Source of the DNA: Rhodospirillaceae bacterium TMED167
Lineage (GTDB): Bacteria; Pseudomonadota; Alphaproteobacteria; Rhodospirillales_A; UBA2165
Direction: 5' to 3'
Assembly (NCBI GenBank): GCA_002170915.1
Contig: NHHQ01000008.1
Span: forward strand, 1-12,293
Length of the DNA stretch: 12,293 bases
Each line of letters opens with the position of its first letter. Position 1 is the first letter of the stretch. Of the stretch, positions 1-7,784 are shown piece after piece. Position numbers and translations under genes: made by a program. The notes below the pieces were generated by a model. That model was not told the DNA's origin. It saw only the letters and a list, made by a program, of their open reading frames with translations, and ran no database searches.

Positions 1-932
<932 letters not shown>

Positions 933-957
933 CCGGCGCGGAACCACAGATAATAGG

Positions 958-990
958 AAAGCCCCGCTCCGTGCGGGGCTTTTCTTTTTC
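958..990 (+). terminator. Rho-independent terminator of ahcY
   Basis: A perfect 7-bp G+C stem (GCCCCGC 961-967, GCGGGGC 973-979) encloses the 5-nt loop TCCGT. AAA before and TTT after the stem can extend it to 10 bp, and a T-rich tract (980-989, broken by one C) follows. It lies 25 nt after the ahcY stop and separates ahcY from the kinase gene. Confidence 0.93.
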
Positions 991-1019
991 TTGTCCCTTA
1001 TTTAAGTCGCGCCTAAAAT
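991..1019 (+). promoter_or_regulatory. Candidate promoter of the histidine kinase gene
   Basis: TTGTCC (991-996; 4 of 6 to TTGACA) and TAAAAT (1014-1019; 5 of 6 to TATAAT) are separated by exactly 17 nt. A start 6-7 nt after the -10 box would fall at about 1025-1026, on the GTG itself. The position right after the ahcY terminator and before the next gene fits a sigma-70 type promoter. This is a by-eye match and has no experimental support. Confidence 0.5.
1002..1016 (+). promoter_or_regulatory. CtrA-like box (TTAA-N7-CTAA)
   Basis: TTAA at 1002-1005 and CTAA at 1013-1016 are spaced by exactly 7 nt. This is one mismatch from the TTAA-N7-TTAA consensus of the alphaproteobacterial response regulator CtrA. 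The right half overlaps the predicted -10 box, so binding there would be expected to block rather than help RNA polymerase. One-mismatch sites of this kind also occur by chance; its weight comes from sitting in the promoter of a DivL-like gene. Confidence 0.3.
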
Positions 1020-1025
1020 TGGCCC

Positions 1026-2507
1026 GTGACCATCACACACGCCGAGATAAAGACGTTGGACCTGCTTGAGGCGTTGCCCATCGCAGCACTCCTGCTGGAT
1101 GACCAATTGACGGTTCAAGGTACCAATCAGGCTTTCCGGGCCGTCTGGGGTCTTGACGAAAACTGGCTCACCCAGTGCCCCACCTACCGATCTGTTTTGG
1201 AGCGGCTAAGGGATCACCGGCGCCTGCCCGAGCAACCTGATTTTACAGCTTATGCCGACCACATGCTGACACGCCTCCTCGCGTTGGAAAGTCCCCAGCA
1301 AGAAACGCTTCATCTGCCGTCGGGCGCCATTATTGTCTGCACGGCCACGCCCTTGCCAGCTGGCCTTCTCCTGACCTTTCAAGACACGAGCGAGAAGGTT
1401 TCCGCCGCACGTTATCTCAACGAGGAACGGTCGACCCATCAATCGTTGCTTGATCAGCTAGAAGAAGGCCTGGCTGTCTTCGGCGCCCATGGCCGGCTTC
1501 GCTACCATAATCCGGCTTTTCAAGACATCTGGACGTTGACGTCGGATTTTGGCGCCGATGAACCATCCCTGGCGCAATTTCTGGACGCAACAAGAATTCA
1601 TCTCCCGGTTCATTCTTCCTGGCCGGCGACGCGGGACCGGTTAGCAGGAAAACTGTTGGGCCGGACGGCATATACTGTACGTTTATATCTTAATGACGGT
1701 CGGGCACTGGACGCCGCCAACCTGCCGCTACCGGACGGCAGCACCGTGCTGACTTACCGGGATTGCACAGCAGCATCTAACGCCCAATCGGAGTTGCAAA
1801 CGAAAGCCGAAACGGCGATAGAGGAAAGCCGTTTAAAGTCGCATTTCATGGCCATGCTGTCGCATGAAATGAGAACACCCCTCACAAGCCTGTCAGGTTT
1901 TGCTGAACTGCTAGCCAGAAACACTTTCGGCAAGCTGAACGCCAAACAAACAGACTATGTGGAGGGGATCGCATCCTCCGCTCAGCGCATGCTGACCCTG
2001 CTTACAGACGTTCTGGACTTAAGCTCGCTGGAATCCGGACAGGAAGACTTAGCGGTGGATACGTTTGCGGTTCATGCCTTTCTGATATCTTTAATGGCCC
2101 CTTACGAAACGGCAGCACGTGAAAAAAATATTTTAATCACGTTAGACTGTCCGGCGGACATCGGGTGGCTCGCAGCCGACGAGGGCCGGCTTGGCCGGGC
2201 GATCCGTCATCTTCTGGATAATGCGCTGGAGTTTACCGGATCAGGTGGCACCATCACGTTGGCGGCCGCCCGGGAGGACCGGATGCTTCGCCTCACCATC
2301 TCGGACACCGGCGCCGGTTTGCCGAAAGAAGCGGTGGAACGGATTAACCAGCCCGGCTCAACCGCGCTGCAGGGAGGCGCCTTTTCAGGACACGGCCTTG
2401 GCCTGACAATTGTAAAAGACCTGGTCGCCCGGCACGGAGGAACGGTTGTCATATCTTCCAAGCCCAATCGGGGTACCGCCGTTGTCTGCTGCTTGCCTGC
2501 CGCCTAG
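1026..2507 (+). CDS. DivL-like PAS sensor histidine kinase, soluble
   Basis: This is a 493-residue cytoplasmic two-component kinase with no membrane segment or signal peptide. Domains in order: a PAS-7 type domain at about 10-122 (features such as R-R-L-P-E-Q at 65-70), a second PAS at about 138-248 (E-E-G-L-A-V-F, then H-N-P-A-F at 161-165), a short helical linker, HisKA at about 270-338 with S-H-E-M-R-T-P-L and the phospho-acceptor H280, and HATPase_c at about 385-492 with the N-box Asn N399, G1 DTGAG (427-431) and G2 GHGLGL (455-460). The usual F-box between G1 and G2 is not recognisable. There is no receiver domain. GTG at 1026 is the first possible start, because an in-frame TAA stands at 1014-1016; no Shine-Dalgarno is visible. 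The place between ahcY and tsaE and the PAS pattern recall DivL, but this protein is shorter and has His where Caulobacter DivL has Tyr. Its partner is unknown. Confidence 0.9.
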   Translation: MTITHAEIKTLDLLEALPIAALLLDDQLTVQGTNQAFRAVWGLDENWLTQCPTYRSVLERLRDHRRLPEQPDFTAYADHMLTRLLALESPQQETLHLPSGAIIVCTATPLPAGLLLTFQDTSEKVSAARYLNEERSTHQSLLDQLEEGLAVFGAHGRLRYHNPAFQDIWTLTSDFGADEPSLAQFLDATRIHLPVHSSWPATRDRLAGKLLGRTAYTVRLYLNDGRALDAANLPLPDGSTVLTYRDCTAASNAQSELQTKAETAIEESRLKSHFMAMLSHEMRTPLTSLSGFAELLARNTFGKLNAKQTDYVEGIASSAQRMLTLLTDVLDLSSLESGQEDLAVDTFAVHAFLISLMAPYETAAREKNILITLDCPADIGWLAADEGRLGRAIRHLLDNALEFTGSGGTITLAAAREDRMLRLTISDTGAGLPKEAVERINQPGSTALQGGAFSGHGLGLTIVKDLVARHGGTVVISSKPNRGTAVVCCLPAA

Positions 2508-2572
2508 ATATTGAGCCTAGATGCGTACAACAACTCTTTCGCAAAACGCCTCACCGCAGTAAACAATAGAAG

Positions 2573-3043
2573 ATGTCAGATCTAACCCTATACCGCACGC
2601 TCTCCTCGGAGCAGGATACACGAAACCTCGCCTCTGGCCTGGCCCCTATGGCGCGGCCCGGCGATGTGATTGCCCTAGAAGGTGACCTTGGTGCGGGAAA
2701 AACAGTTTTTGCCCGCGCCTTCGTCACCGCCTTGGGCGGCGGAGACGAGGTTCCGAGCCCCACATTCACCCTTGTGCAATCCTATGATAGCGCCTCGGGC
2801 CCCATTCATCATTTCGACCTCTACCGGATTGAATCCCCTGAAGATACTTTTGAACTTGGCCTGGAAGAGCTGTTGCCGGACGGCATTTCCCTCATCGAAT
2901 GGCCAGACCGGCTCGGGCCTTATATGCCGACGGACCACCTCACCATCCGGATAATCGAAAACTCATCAACCAGCAGAGTTGTCGAAGCGGTCGGCTCAGG
3001 CGACTGGGTACACAGACTGGACAATCTAAAGGAGCTCTTTTGA
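2573..3043 (+). CDS. tsaE: tRNA threonylcarbamoyladenosine biosynthesis ATPase TsaE
   Basis: TsaE (YjeE) is the P-loop ATPase that, with TsaB and TsaD, helps transfer the threonylcarbamoyl group to A37 of ANN-decoding tRNAs (t6A). The 156-residue length is usual for the family. Visible motifs are Walker A GDLGAGKT (37-44), the conserved S-P-T-F-T-L-V-Q-S-Y (62-71), H-F-D-L-Y-R-I (80-86) and I-E-W-P (108-111). ATG at 2573 matches the usual short N-terminus; only a weak purine stretch (AGAAG) stands directly before it, and no clear promoter appears in the 65 bases after the kinase stop. It may therefore be co-transcribed with the kinase. Its stop TGA shares one base with the amgK ATG, which makes it the head of the tight downstream operon. 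Confidence 0.96.
   Translation: MSDLTLYRTLSSEQDTRNLASGLAPMARPGDVIALEGDLGAGKTVFARAFVTALGGGDEVPSPTFTLVQSYDSASGPIHHFDLYRIESPEDTFELGLEELLPDGISLIEWPDRLGPYMPTDHLTIRIIENSSTSRVVEAVGSGDWVHRLDNLKELF
3028..3034 (+). promoter_or_regulatory. Ribosome binding site of amgK
   Basis: AAAGGAG lies inside the end of tsaE, 8 nt before the ATG at 3043. This strong Shine-Dalgarno fixes the amgK start there and argues against the in-frame ATG 144 bases upstream, which would lie deep inside tsaE. Confidence 0.85.
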
Positions 3044-4050
3044 TGACGTCACGGTCGGACCATCTCAACTCCTTCTTGGAAAATGCGGGCTGGTGCGGTG
3101 CACAGAGGCGCCCCCTCGCCGGGGACGCCTCCTTCCGGCGCTATGACCGGGTTACGCTTGGACCTCGTAAAGCGGTGCTGATGGATGCCCTACCAGGTAA
3201 GGAAGATATTCGACCCTTTCTGGCCATCGCCCGGCACTTGCGATCTTTAGGTTACAGCGCGCCTGAAATTATTGCCGAGTCCGTGCAAGAGGGGTTTATT
3301 CTGCTGGAAGATTTGGGGGACACCACATTTAGCCACCGGATTCAAAGCGGCATGGATGAAAAACCGATGTATGAGGGGGCGGTTGACTTCCTGATTGATT
3401 TACATAGCCGGGCACCAAAAGTCACTGTGCCTGCTGGCCTTCCAATGTATGATACGGATCGGTTTCTGGACGAAGCTTTTTTACTCACGGACTGGTATAT
3501 GCCTCAAGTTTCGAAATGCTCTGACGCGGCACGGCGGGACTATGAAAAGCTCTGGCGGAAAATTCTTCCGGGCGTTTCTTCGACGCGCGAGACCCTCGTA
3601 CTGCGGGATTTTCACGCGGACAATCTAATGTGGCTGCTGGAACGGGATGGCGTGGCCGCCTGTGGCCTCTTGGATTTTCAGGACGCTTTGGCGGGGCCAC
3701 CGGCCTATGACCTTATGTCCCTGTTGGAAGATGCCCGCCGTGACGTCCCGCTCGATTTAGGCCAAGCTATGATCAATAAATACCTGGAGGCGTTTCCAAG
3801 TATCGACAGAGAAGCCTTCAACACATCCTTCTCCATTTTGGCGGCGCAACGCCATTGTAAGGTCATCGGCATATTTACCCGGCTCGCAGTACGGGACGGC
3901 AAAGCGGCCTATTTGGCGCATATCCCGCGCGTCTGGCGATTGCTGGAGAACGCCTGCGCGAGATCAAACCTCGCCCCGCTTAAAACTTGGCTGGAGACAT
4001 GGCTGCCGGCGGAAAAGCGCAACTTGCAGGAGGCAACCATTCGGACATGA
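3043..4050 (+). CDS. amgK: N-acetylmuramate/N-acetylglucosamine anomeric kinase AmgK (aminoglycoside phosphotransferase fold)
   Basis: AmgK phosphorylates the anomeric hydroxyl of MurNAc (or GlcNAc) with ATP, giving MurNAc-alpha-1-phosphate, the first step of the cytoplasmic shortcut that returns cell-wall sugar to UDP-MurNAc. The 335-residue protein begins at an ATG sharing one base with the tsaE stop. It shows the APH/choline-kinase fold marks: G-D-A-S-F-R-R-Y near the N-terminus (27-34), a lid Leu/Glu motif I-L-L-E-D-L-G-D (86-93), the catalytic L-R-D-F-H-A-D-N-L (187-195; D189 as base, N194 as metal ligand) and L-L-D-F-Q-D-A (209-215; D211 as metal ligand), then G-P-P-A-Y-D-L. The MurU gene next door, overlapping by 4 nt, is the strongest support for AmgK over a generic APH-family annotation. 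Substrate is inferred from context and family. Confidence 0.9.
   Translation: MTSRSDHLNSFLENAGWCGAQRRPLAGDASFRRYDRVTLGPRKAVLMDALPGKEDIRPFLAIARHLRSLGYSAPEIIAESVQEGFILLEDLGDTTFSHRIQSGMDEKPMYEGAVDFLIDLHSRAPKVTVPAGLPMYDTDRFLDEAFLLTDWYMPQVSKCSDAARRDYEKLWRKILPGVSSTRETLVLRDFHADNLMWLLERDGVAACGLLDFQDALAGPPAYDLMSLLEDARRDVPLDLGQAMINKYLEAFPSIDREAFNTSFSILAAQRHCKVIGIFTRLAVRDGKAAYLAHIPRVWRLLENACARSNLAPLKTWLETWLPAEKRNLQEATIRT
4028..4033 (+). promoter_or_regulatory. Candidate ribosome binding site of murU
   Basis: AGGAGG is a perfect Shine-Dalgarno core but lies 13 nt before ATG 4047, longer than usual. Two further in-frame ATGs at 4056 and 4059 are even further away, so 4047 remains the best start, helped by coupling to the amgK stop. 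Confidence 0.55.
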
Positions 4051-4787
4051 CAGAAATGATGCCAAAAAACGCAATGATCCTCGCAGCGGGTTTCGGCAAA
4101 CGACTAAGGCCGATCACGGACAAAACGCCGAAGCCAATGCTCAAGGTTGCGGGGCGTACACTGCTGGATCACAGCATTGACCATCTCGCCGCCAGCGGCA
4201 TCGAAAAGGTGGTGATCAATATTCACCATCTGGGCAGCCTGATTGAACAACACCTCACCTTGCGGACAGATGTCGAAATTGTGATTTCTGATGAGTCGGA
4301 TGAAATTTTAGAAACCGGGGGGGGCATCGCCAAGGCCCTGCCGCTGCTGGGCGAGGATCCGTTTTTCGTCATCAACGGGGATATTCTCTGGCTCGACGGG
4401 CCGACCCCCGCCCTGCAACGTCTCGCGCGCTTGTGGGATCAGAGCCGCATGGACGCCCTGCTTCTCCTGCACTCGACTGTGGAGGCGTATGGCTATGACG
4501 GCAGAGGCGATTTTATTGTCGACCCCGAGGGCGCCCTAATCCGGCGGCCGGAACGGGAGATCTCACCCTATCTATTTGCCGGTGTGCAAATTCTTCAGGC
4601 AAAATCTCTCGCAGAGGCCCCCGCCGGGCCCTTTTCCCTCAACCTGATTTACGATCAGGCGATCGAGGGGGAGCAACTGTTCGGGATGGTTCACGATGGC
4701 GACTGGTTTCACATCGGAACTGTCGGTGGATTGAGTGAGGCGGAGGGATATTTCCGCCAACGCTTTCCAGGTATCCGACGCAGATAG
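4047..4787 (+). CDS. murU: N-acetylmuramate-1-phosphate uridylyltransferase MurU
   Basis: MurU joins MurNAc-alpha-1-phosphate and UTP to give UDP-MurNAc and pyrophosphate, acting directly after AmgK in peptidoglycan recycling and bypassing the fosfomycin-sensitive de novo step. The 246-residue protein is a short sugar nucleotidyltransferase: the signature L-A-A-G-F-G-K-R-L-R-P-I-T (12-24) with K-P-M (29-31) binds the nucleotide, G-G-G (91-93) follows E-T, N-G-D-I (110-113) supplies the metal-binding D112, and W-F-H-I-G-T (220-225) ends the core. It lacks the C-terminal left-handed beta-helix of GlmU-like enzymes, as expected for MurU. ATG 4047 overlaps the amgK stop as ATGA; an upstream in-frame ATG at 3987 would lie within amgK and lacks support. 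A run of eight G at 4317-4324 codes for the Gly triplet. Confidence 0.9.
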   Translation: MTEMMPKNAMILAAGFGKRLRPITDKTPKPMLKVAGRTLLDHSIDHLAASGIEKVVINIHHLGSLIEQHLTLRTDVEIVISDESDEILETGGGIAKALPLLGEDPFFVINGDILWLDGPTPALQRLARLWDQSRMDALLLLHSTVEAYGYDGRGDFIVDPEGALIRRPEREISPYLFAGVQILQAKSLAEAPAGPFSLNLIYDQAIEGEQLFGMVHDGDWFHIGTVGGLSEAEGYFRQRFPGIRRR

Positions 4788-4796
4788 GCATCACTC

Positions 4797-7784
4797 ATGG
4801 CTACCGGTTCGCAGGCGTCCAAATCCGTTTACACCATTCCCTCCGGGGCGCCCTTCGCCGATGTGTTGACGAAGGGCTTGCTTGACCAGGTGGCCGGTAA
4901 TCCTCTTGCCCTAACCAGCTATACCCTTCTGCTGCCGACGCGGCGGGCCGTCCGAAGCATCCGGGAGGCCTTTCTGCGGATGAGCAAGGGAGAGCCAATC
5001 CTTCTCCCGAACCTGGTCCCCCTCGGAGATTTGGACGAAGAGGAAATACTGCTGTCAGGCTGGCCCGACGGCGGCTTATCCGCAGCGGAGGACTTACCGC
5101 CTGCTATTCCCGGTCTCAGGCGACAGCTTTTGCTCACGCAACTTGTCCATGCCAAAGAAAAGACTGCTGTCACCATTGATCAAAGCGCCCGGCTTGCCTT
5201 TGAACTGAGCCGTCTTTTGGACCAAGTCCAAACCGAACAGCTCTCGTTTGATGGTTTGGCCGGACTCGTCCCGGCGGACCTCGCGGAACATTGGAAGCTC
5301 ACCCTGGATTTTTTGGAAATTCTCATCCAGAAATGGCCAAATATTTTAGCTGAAGAAGGGTATATTGACCCGGCGGACAGACGCAACCGTTTGCTAGAGG
5401 CCCAGACTCGGAATTGGCAGACGTCCCCTCCCCAGGGGCCCGTGATCGCCGCTGGGTCGACGGGAAGCATTCCGGCAACGGCCAAGCTTTTGAACTTGGT
5501 TGCCGCCCTTCCCGACGGCAGCGTCGTCCTGCCTGGCCTCGATCAGACACTCTCCGGCGCAGAAATCGGCGTCCTTGAAGAGACGCATCCACAATATGGG
5601 ATGTACCATCTTCTCGAGCGGATGGAACTTTCACCGACTGATGTGCAGGTCTGGCCGTCTCTTCCGGAAGAACTAGACCGCCATCGCGCAGCAGTGATCA
5701 ATACTGCCCTCCGCCCCGCCGTATCGCTAAGCGCCTGGCGTGACCAAAAATCCCTGCCTACGTCTGTATACGACCAAATCGACTATCTGGAATGTCCAAG
5801 CCCGGAAGAGGAAACCGGCGTCATCGCCCTGATGATGCGGGAAGTTTTGGAGACACCGGGCAAGACGGCAGCGCTGATTACACCGGACCGAGATCTGGCA
5901 CGGCGTGTCACGGCGCAACTGCACCGGTGGGACATTGAAATTGATGATTCCGCCGGGACGCCCCTTGCCCTGTCGCCGCCGGTCACGTTCCTGAGGCTGT
6001 GCGCCACCTTGGTGTCGGGAGGGTTCCGTCCCGTAAACCTCTTGGCATTCGGCAAGCATCCCCTGGCGGCGTGTGGTTATGATCCAGCTGAATTCCGCCG
6101 TCTCATGCGGTTCTTGGAAGTGAGTGTTCTGCGAGGACCGCTGCCCGCGCCGGGCCTGGAGGGCTTACGACATCAGGTTGAAACGCAGGGTGGGTCAGAC
6201 GCTCTTTTGTCGGTTCTCGATGCCCTGGAAAAAAAAACGGCTCGCCTGCGGGATATCTTTGCACAAGGCAATGGCAGCCTTCGATCAACTGTGGAGGCTC
6301 ATATCCGGGCGGCGGAGGATTTGGCGGCGACGGATTACCAGGCTGGACCTGCCAGATTGTGGGCCGGAGACGCGGGTGAGGCGGCAGCGGCGTTCATGGC
6401 AGAGGTCTTGGACAGCGCGGATGTTCTCCAAGTTCTGCAGATACGCGCTTATCCCGCCCTTCTGGACTCCCTGTTGGCAGGCCGGGCGGTTCGCCCACGC
6501 TACGGAAAGCACCCAAGACTGAACATCTGGGGCCTCCTCGAGGCCCGCTTGCAAAATGCCGATGTGATGATCCTGGCCGGTCTCAACGAAGGCACCTGGC
6601 CGCCTGAGGTTCAAGGCGATCCATGGATGAGCCGTCCCATGCGCCAGCGGTTTGGCCTGCCGTCCCTGGAACGACGGATTGGGCTGACGGCGCATGATTT
6701 TGTGCAAGCCTTTTGCGCCCCCCATGTGGTCCTAACCCGGTCGCGGCGCGTGGCAGGTACCCCGACGGTCCCGGCACGATGGCTTTTGCGCCTTGCCCAA
6801 TTTTTTAAGGCCCAGGGGCAGTATGCCGCACTTCTACCGTCCAAACCGTGGGAACACTGGCAAACACTTTTGGACAAACCGGACGGCATTCGGCCCGTTG
6901 ATCCGCCCGCACCCAGACCGCCTGTTACGGCGCGGCCACGGCGTCTTTCCGTCACCCAGGTTGAAACCTGGATGCGTGATCCTTACACGATATATGCCCG
7001 TCATATTTTAGATCTAAAGCCTCTCCCGCCTCTGGAACAAAAACCCGACGCCACCGATTACGGCACGCTCATTCATCGAATTCTGGATGCCTTTGCCGAT
7101 AGGTATCCGGCAGAATTGGCGGCCGAACTGCCGGACGATGCAGAAGCGGAACTGATTGAACTGGGTCGTCAACGCTTTCAGGACGTGCTTTCCCACCCTG
7201 CAGCCTGGGCCTTTTGGTGGCCCAGATTTCTGCGGATTGCCAACTGGTTCGTTGCGCGGGAGCGGTCCGACAGGTCGGAAATCAAGCGGATTTGGAGCGA
7301 AGTTTCCGGAACGCTTGAACTCGACGGAACCGAAGGAGCCTTTCTTCTTACAGCCAAGGCCGACAGGATTGATCTGTTGACCGACGGCACCCTCCGCATC
7401 ATTGATTATAAAACCGGGGCCGCGCCGTCGGCCACGGAAGTAAAAGCCGGGTTCGCACCTCAATTGCCCCTGGAAGCGCTGATCGCGGGGGAGGGCGGGT
7501 TTAACGACTTGCCGGCCGCTGGTGTTGCGGCGTTGGATTATTGGCGGCTTCGCGGCAGTGTCCCACCGGGTGAGGTTATCCGGGTGGGCAAAGAGGCCGC
7601 TCAACTGGCGGAAGAAGCAAAAGACGGGTTATTGGCGTTGGTTAGGCTCTTTGACCGGAACGACACGCCCTATGAAGCCCGTCCCCGCCCGGATAAAGCC
7701 CCCCGGTTTTCCGATTACGAACATTTAGCGCGTGTCAGAGAATGGGCGGTCGCCGGGGAAGAGAGCGGGAGCCCGGACGTCTGA
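4797..7784 (+). CDS. addB: Double-strand break repair protein AddB, alphaproteobacterial type
   Basis: AddB is one subunit of the AddAB helicase-nuclease that resects double-strand DNA ends and prepares them for RecA. The 995-residue protein has a degenerate UvrD-like N-terminal part (I-P-S-G-A-P-F at 14-20 where a Walker A would be; P-T-R-R-A at 47-51), the AddB hallmark GLNEGTWPP at 595-603, and a C-terminal PD-(D/E)XK nuclease with H760 in G-T-L-I-H, D856 in K-A-D-R-I-D and I-D-Y-K-T-G (D870, K872). I see no GKT/GKS P-loop, so ATPase activity probably belongs to AddA alone. No cysteine occurs in the C-terminal region, so the 4Fe-4S cluster that frames the nuclease in Bacillus AddB is absent. 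It starts 9 nt after murU with a weak ribosome site, implying coupling. A run of nine A lies at 6229-6237. Confidence 0.95.
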   Translation: MATGSQASKSVYTIPSGAPFADVLTKGLLDQVAGNPLALTSYTLLLPTRRAVRSIREAFLRMSKGEPILLPNLVPLGDLDEEEILLSGWPDGGLSAAEDLPPAIPGLRRQLLLTQLVHAKEKTAVTIDQSARLAFELSRLLDQVQTEQLSFDGLAGLVPADLAEHWKLTLDFLEILIQKWPNILAEEGYIDPADRRNRLLEAQTRNWQTSPPQGPVIAAGSTGSIPATAKLLNLVAALPDGSVVLPGLDQTLSGAEIGVLEETHPQYGMYHLLERMELSPTDVQVWPSLPEELDRHRAAVINTALRPAVSLSAWRDQKSLPTSVYDQIDYLECPSPEEETGVIALMMREVLETPGKTAALITPDRDLARRVTAQLHRWDIEIDDSAGTPLALSPPVTFLRLCATLVSGGFRPVNLLAFGKHPLAACGYDPAEFRRLMRFLEVSVLRGPLPAPGLEGLRHQVETQGGSDALLSVLDALEKKTARLRDIFAQGNGSLRSTVEAHIRAAEDLAATDYQAGPARLWAGDAGEAAAAFMAEVLDSADVLQVLQIRAYPALLDSLLAGRAVRPRYGKHPRLNIWGLLEARLQNADVMILAGLNEGTWPPEVQGDPWMSRPMRQRFGLPSLERRIGLTAHDFVQAFCAPHVVLTRSRRVAGTPTVPARWLLRLAQFFKAQGQYAALLPSKPWEHWQTLLDKPDGIRPVDPPAPRPPVTARPRRLSVTQVETWMRDPYTIYARHILDLKPLPPLEQKPDATDYGTLIHRILDAFADRYPAELAAELPDDAEAELIELGRQRFQDVLSHPAAWAFWWPRFLRIANWFVARERSDRSEIKRIWSEVSGTLELDGTEGAFLLTAKADRIDLLTDGTLRIIDYKTGAAPSATEVKAGFAPQLPLEALIAGEGGFNDLPAAGVAALDYWRLRGSVPPGEVIRVGKEAAQLAEEAKDGLLALVRLFDRNDTPYEARPRPDKAPRFSDYEHLARVREWAVAGEESGSPDV

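Noticed and set aside
2508..2572. Promoter for tsaE in the 65-base spacer
   Set aside because: The best pair (TTGTCT 2482 with TAGATA 2505) matches only 3 of 6 in the -10 box, so I do not annotate it.
2899..3042. N-terminal extension of AmgK by 48 residues
   Set aside because: It would be coded inside tsaE in another frame, has low-complexity basic sequence, and the strong AAAGGAG site selects ATG 3043.
3987..4046. N-terminal extension of MurU by 20 residues
   Set aside because: It lies within amgK and is Gly/Ala-rich noise; the nucleotidyltransferase fold begins right after ATG 4047.
4788..4830. SOS (LexA) box of the GTTC-N7-GTTC type near addB
   Set aside because: GTTC occurs at the start of addB but no second half follows at the right distance.
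7014..7604. 196-codon antisense frame over the addB nuclease domain
   Set aside because: It is the mirror of a conserved coding region, rich in Gly, Pro and Arg, without recognisable motif or credible ribosome site.
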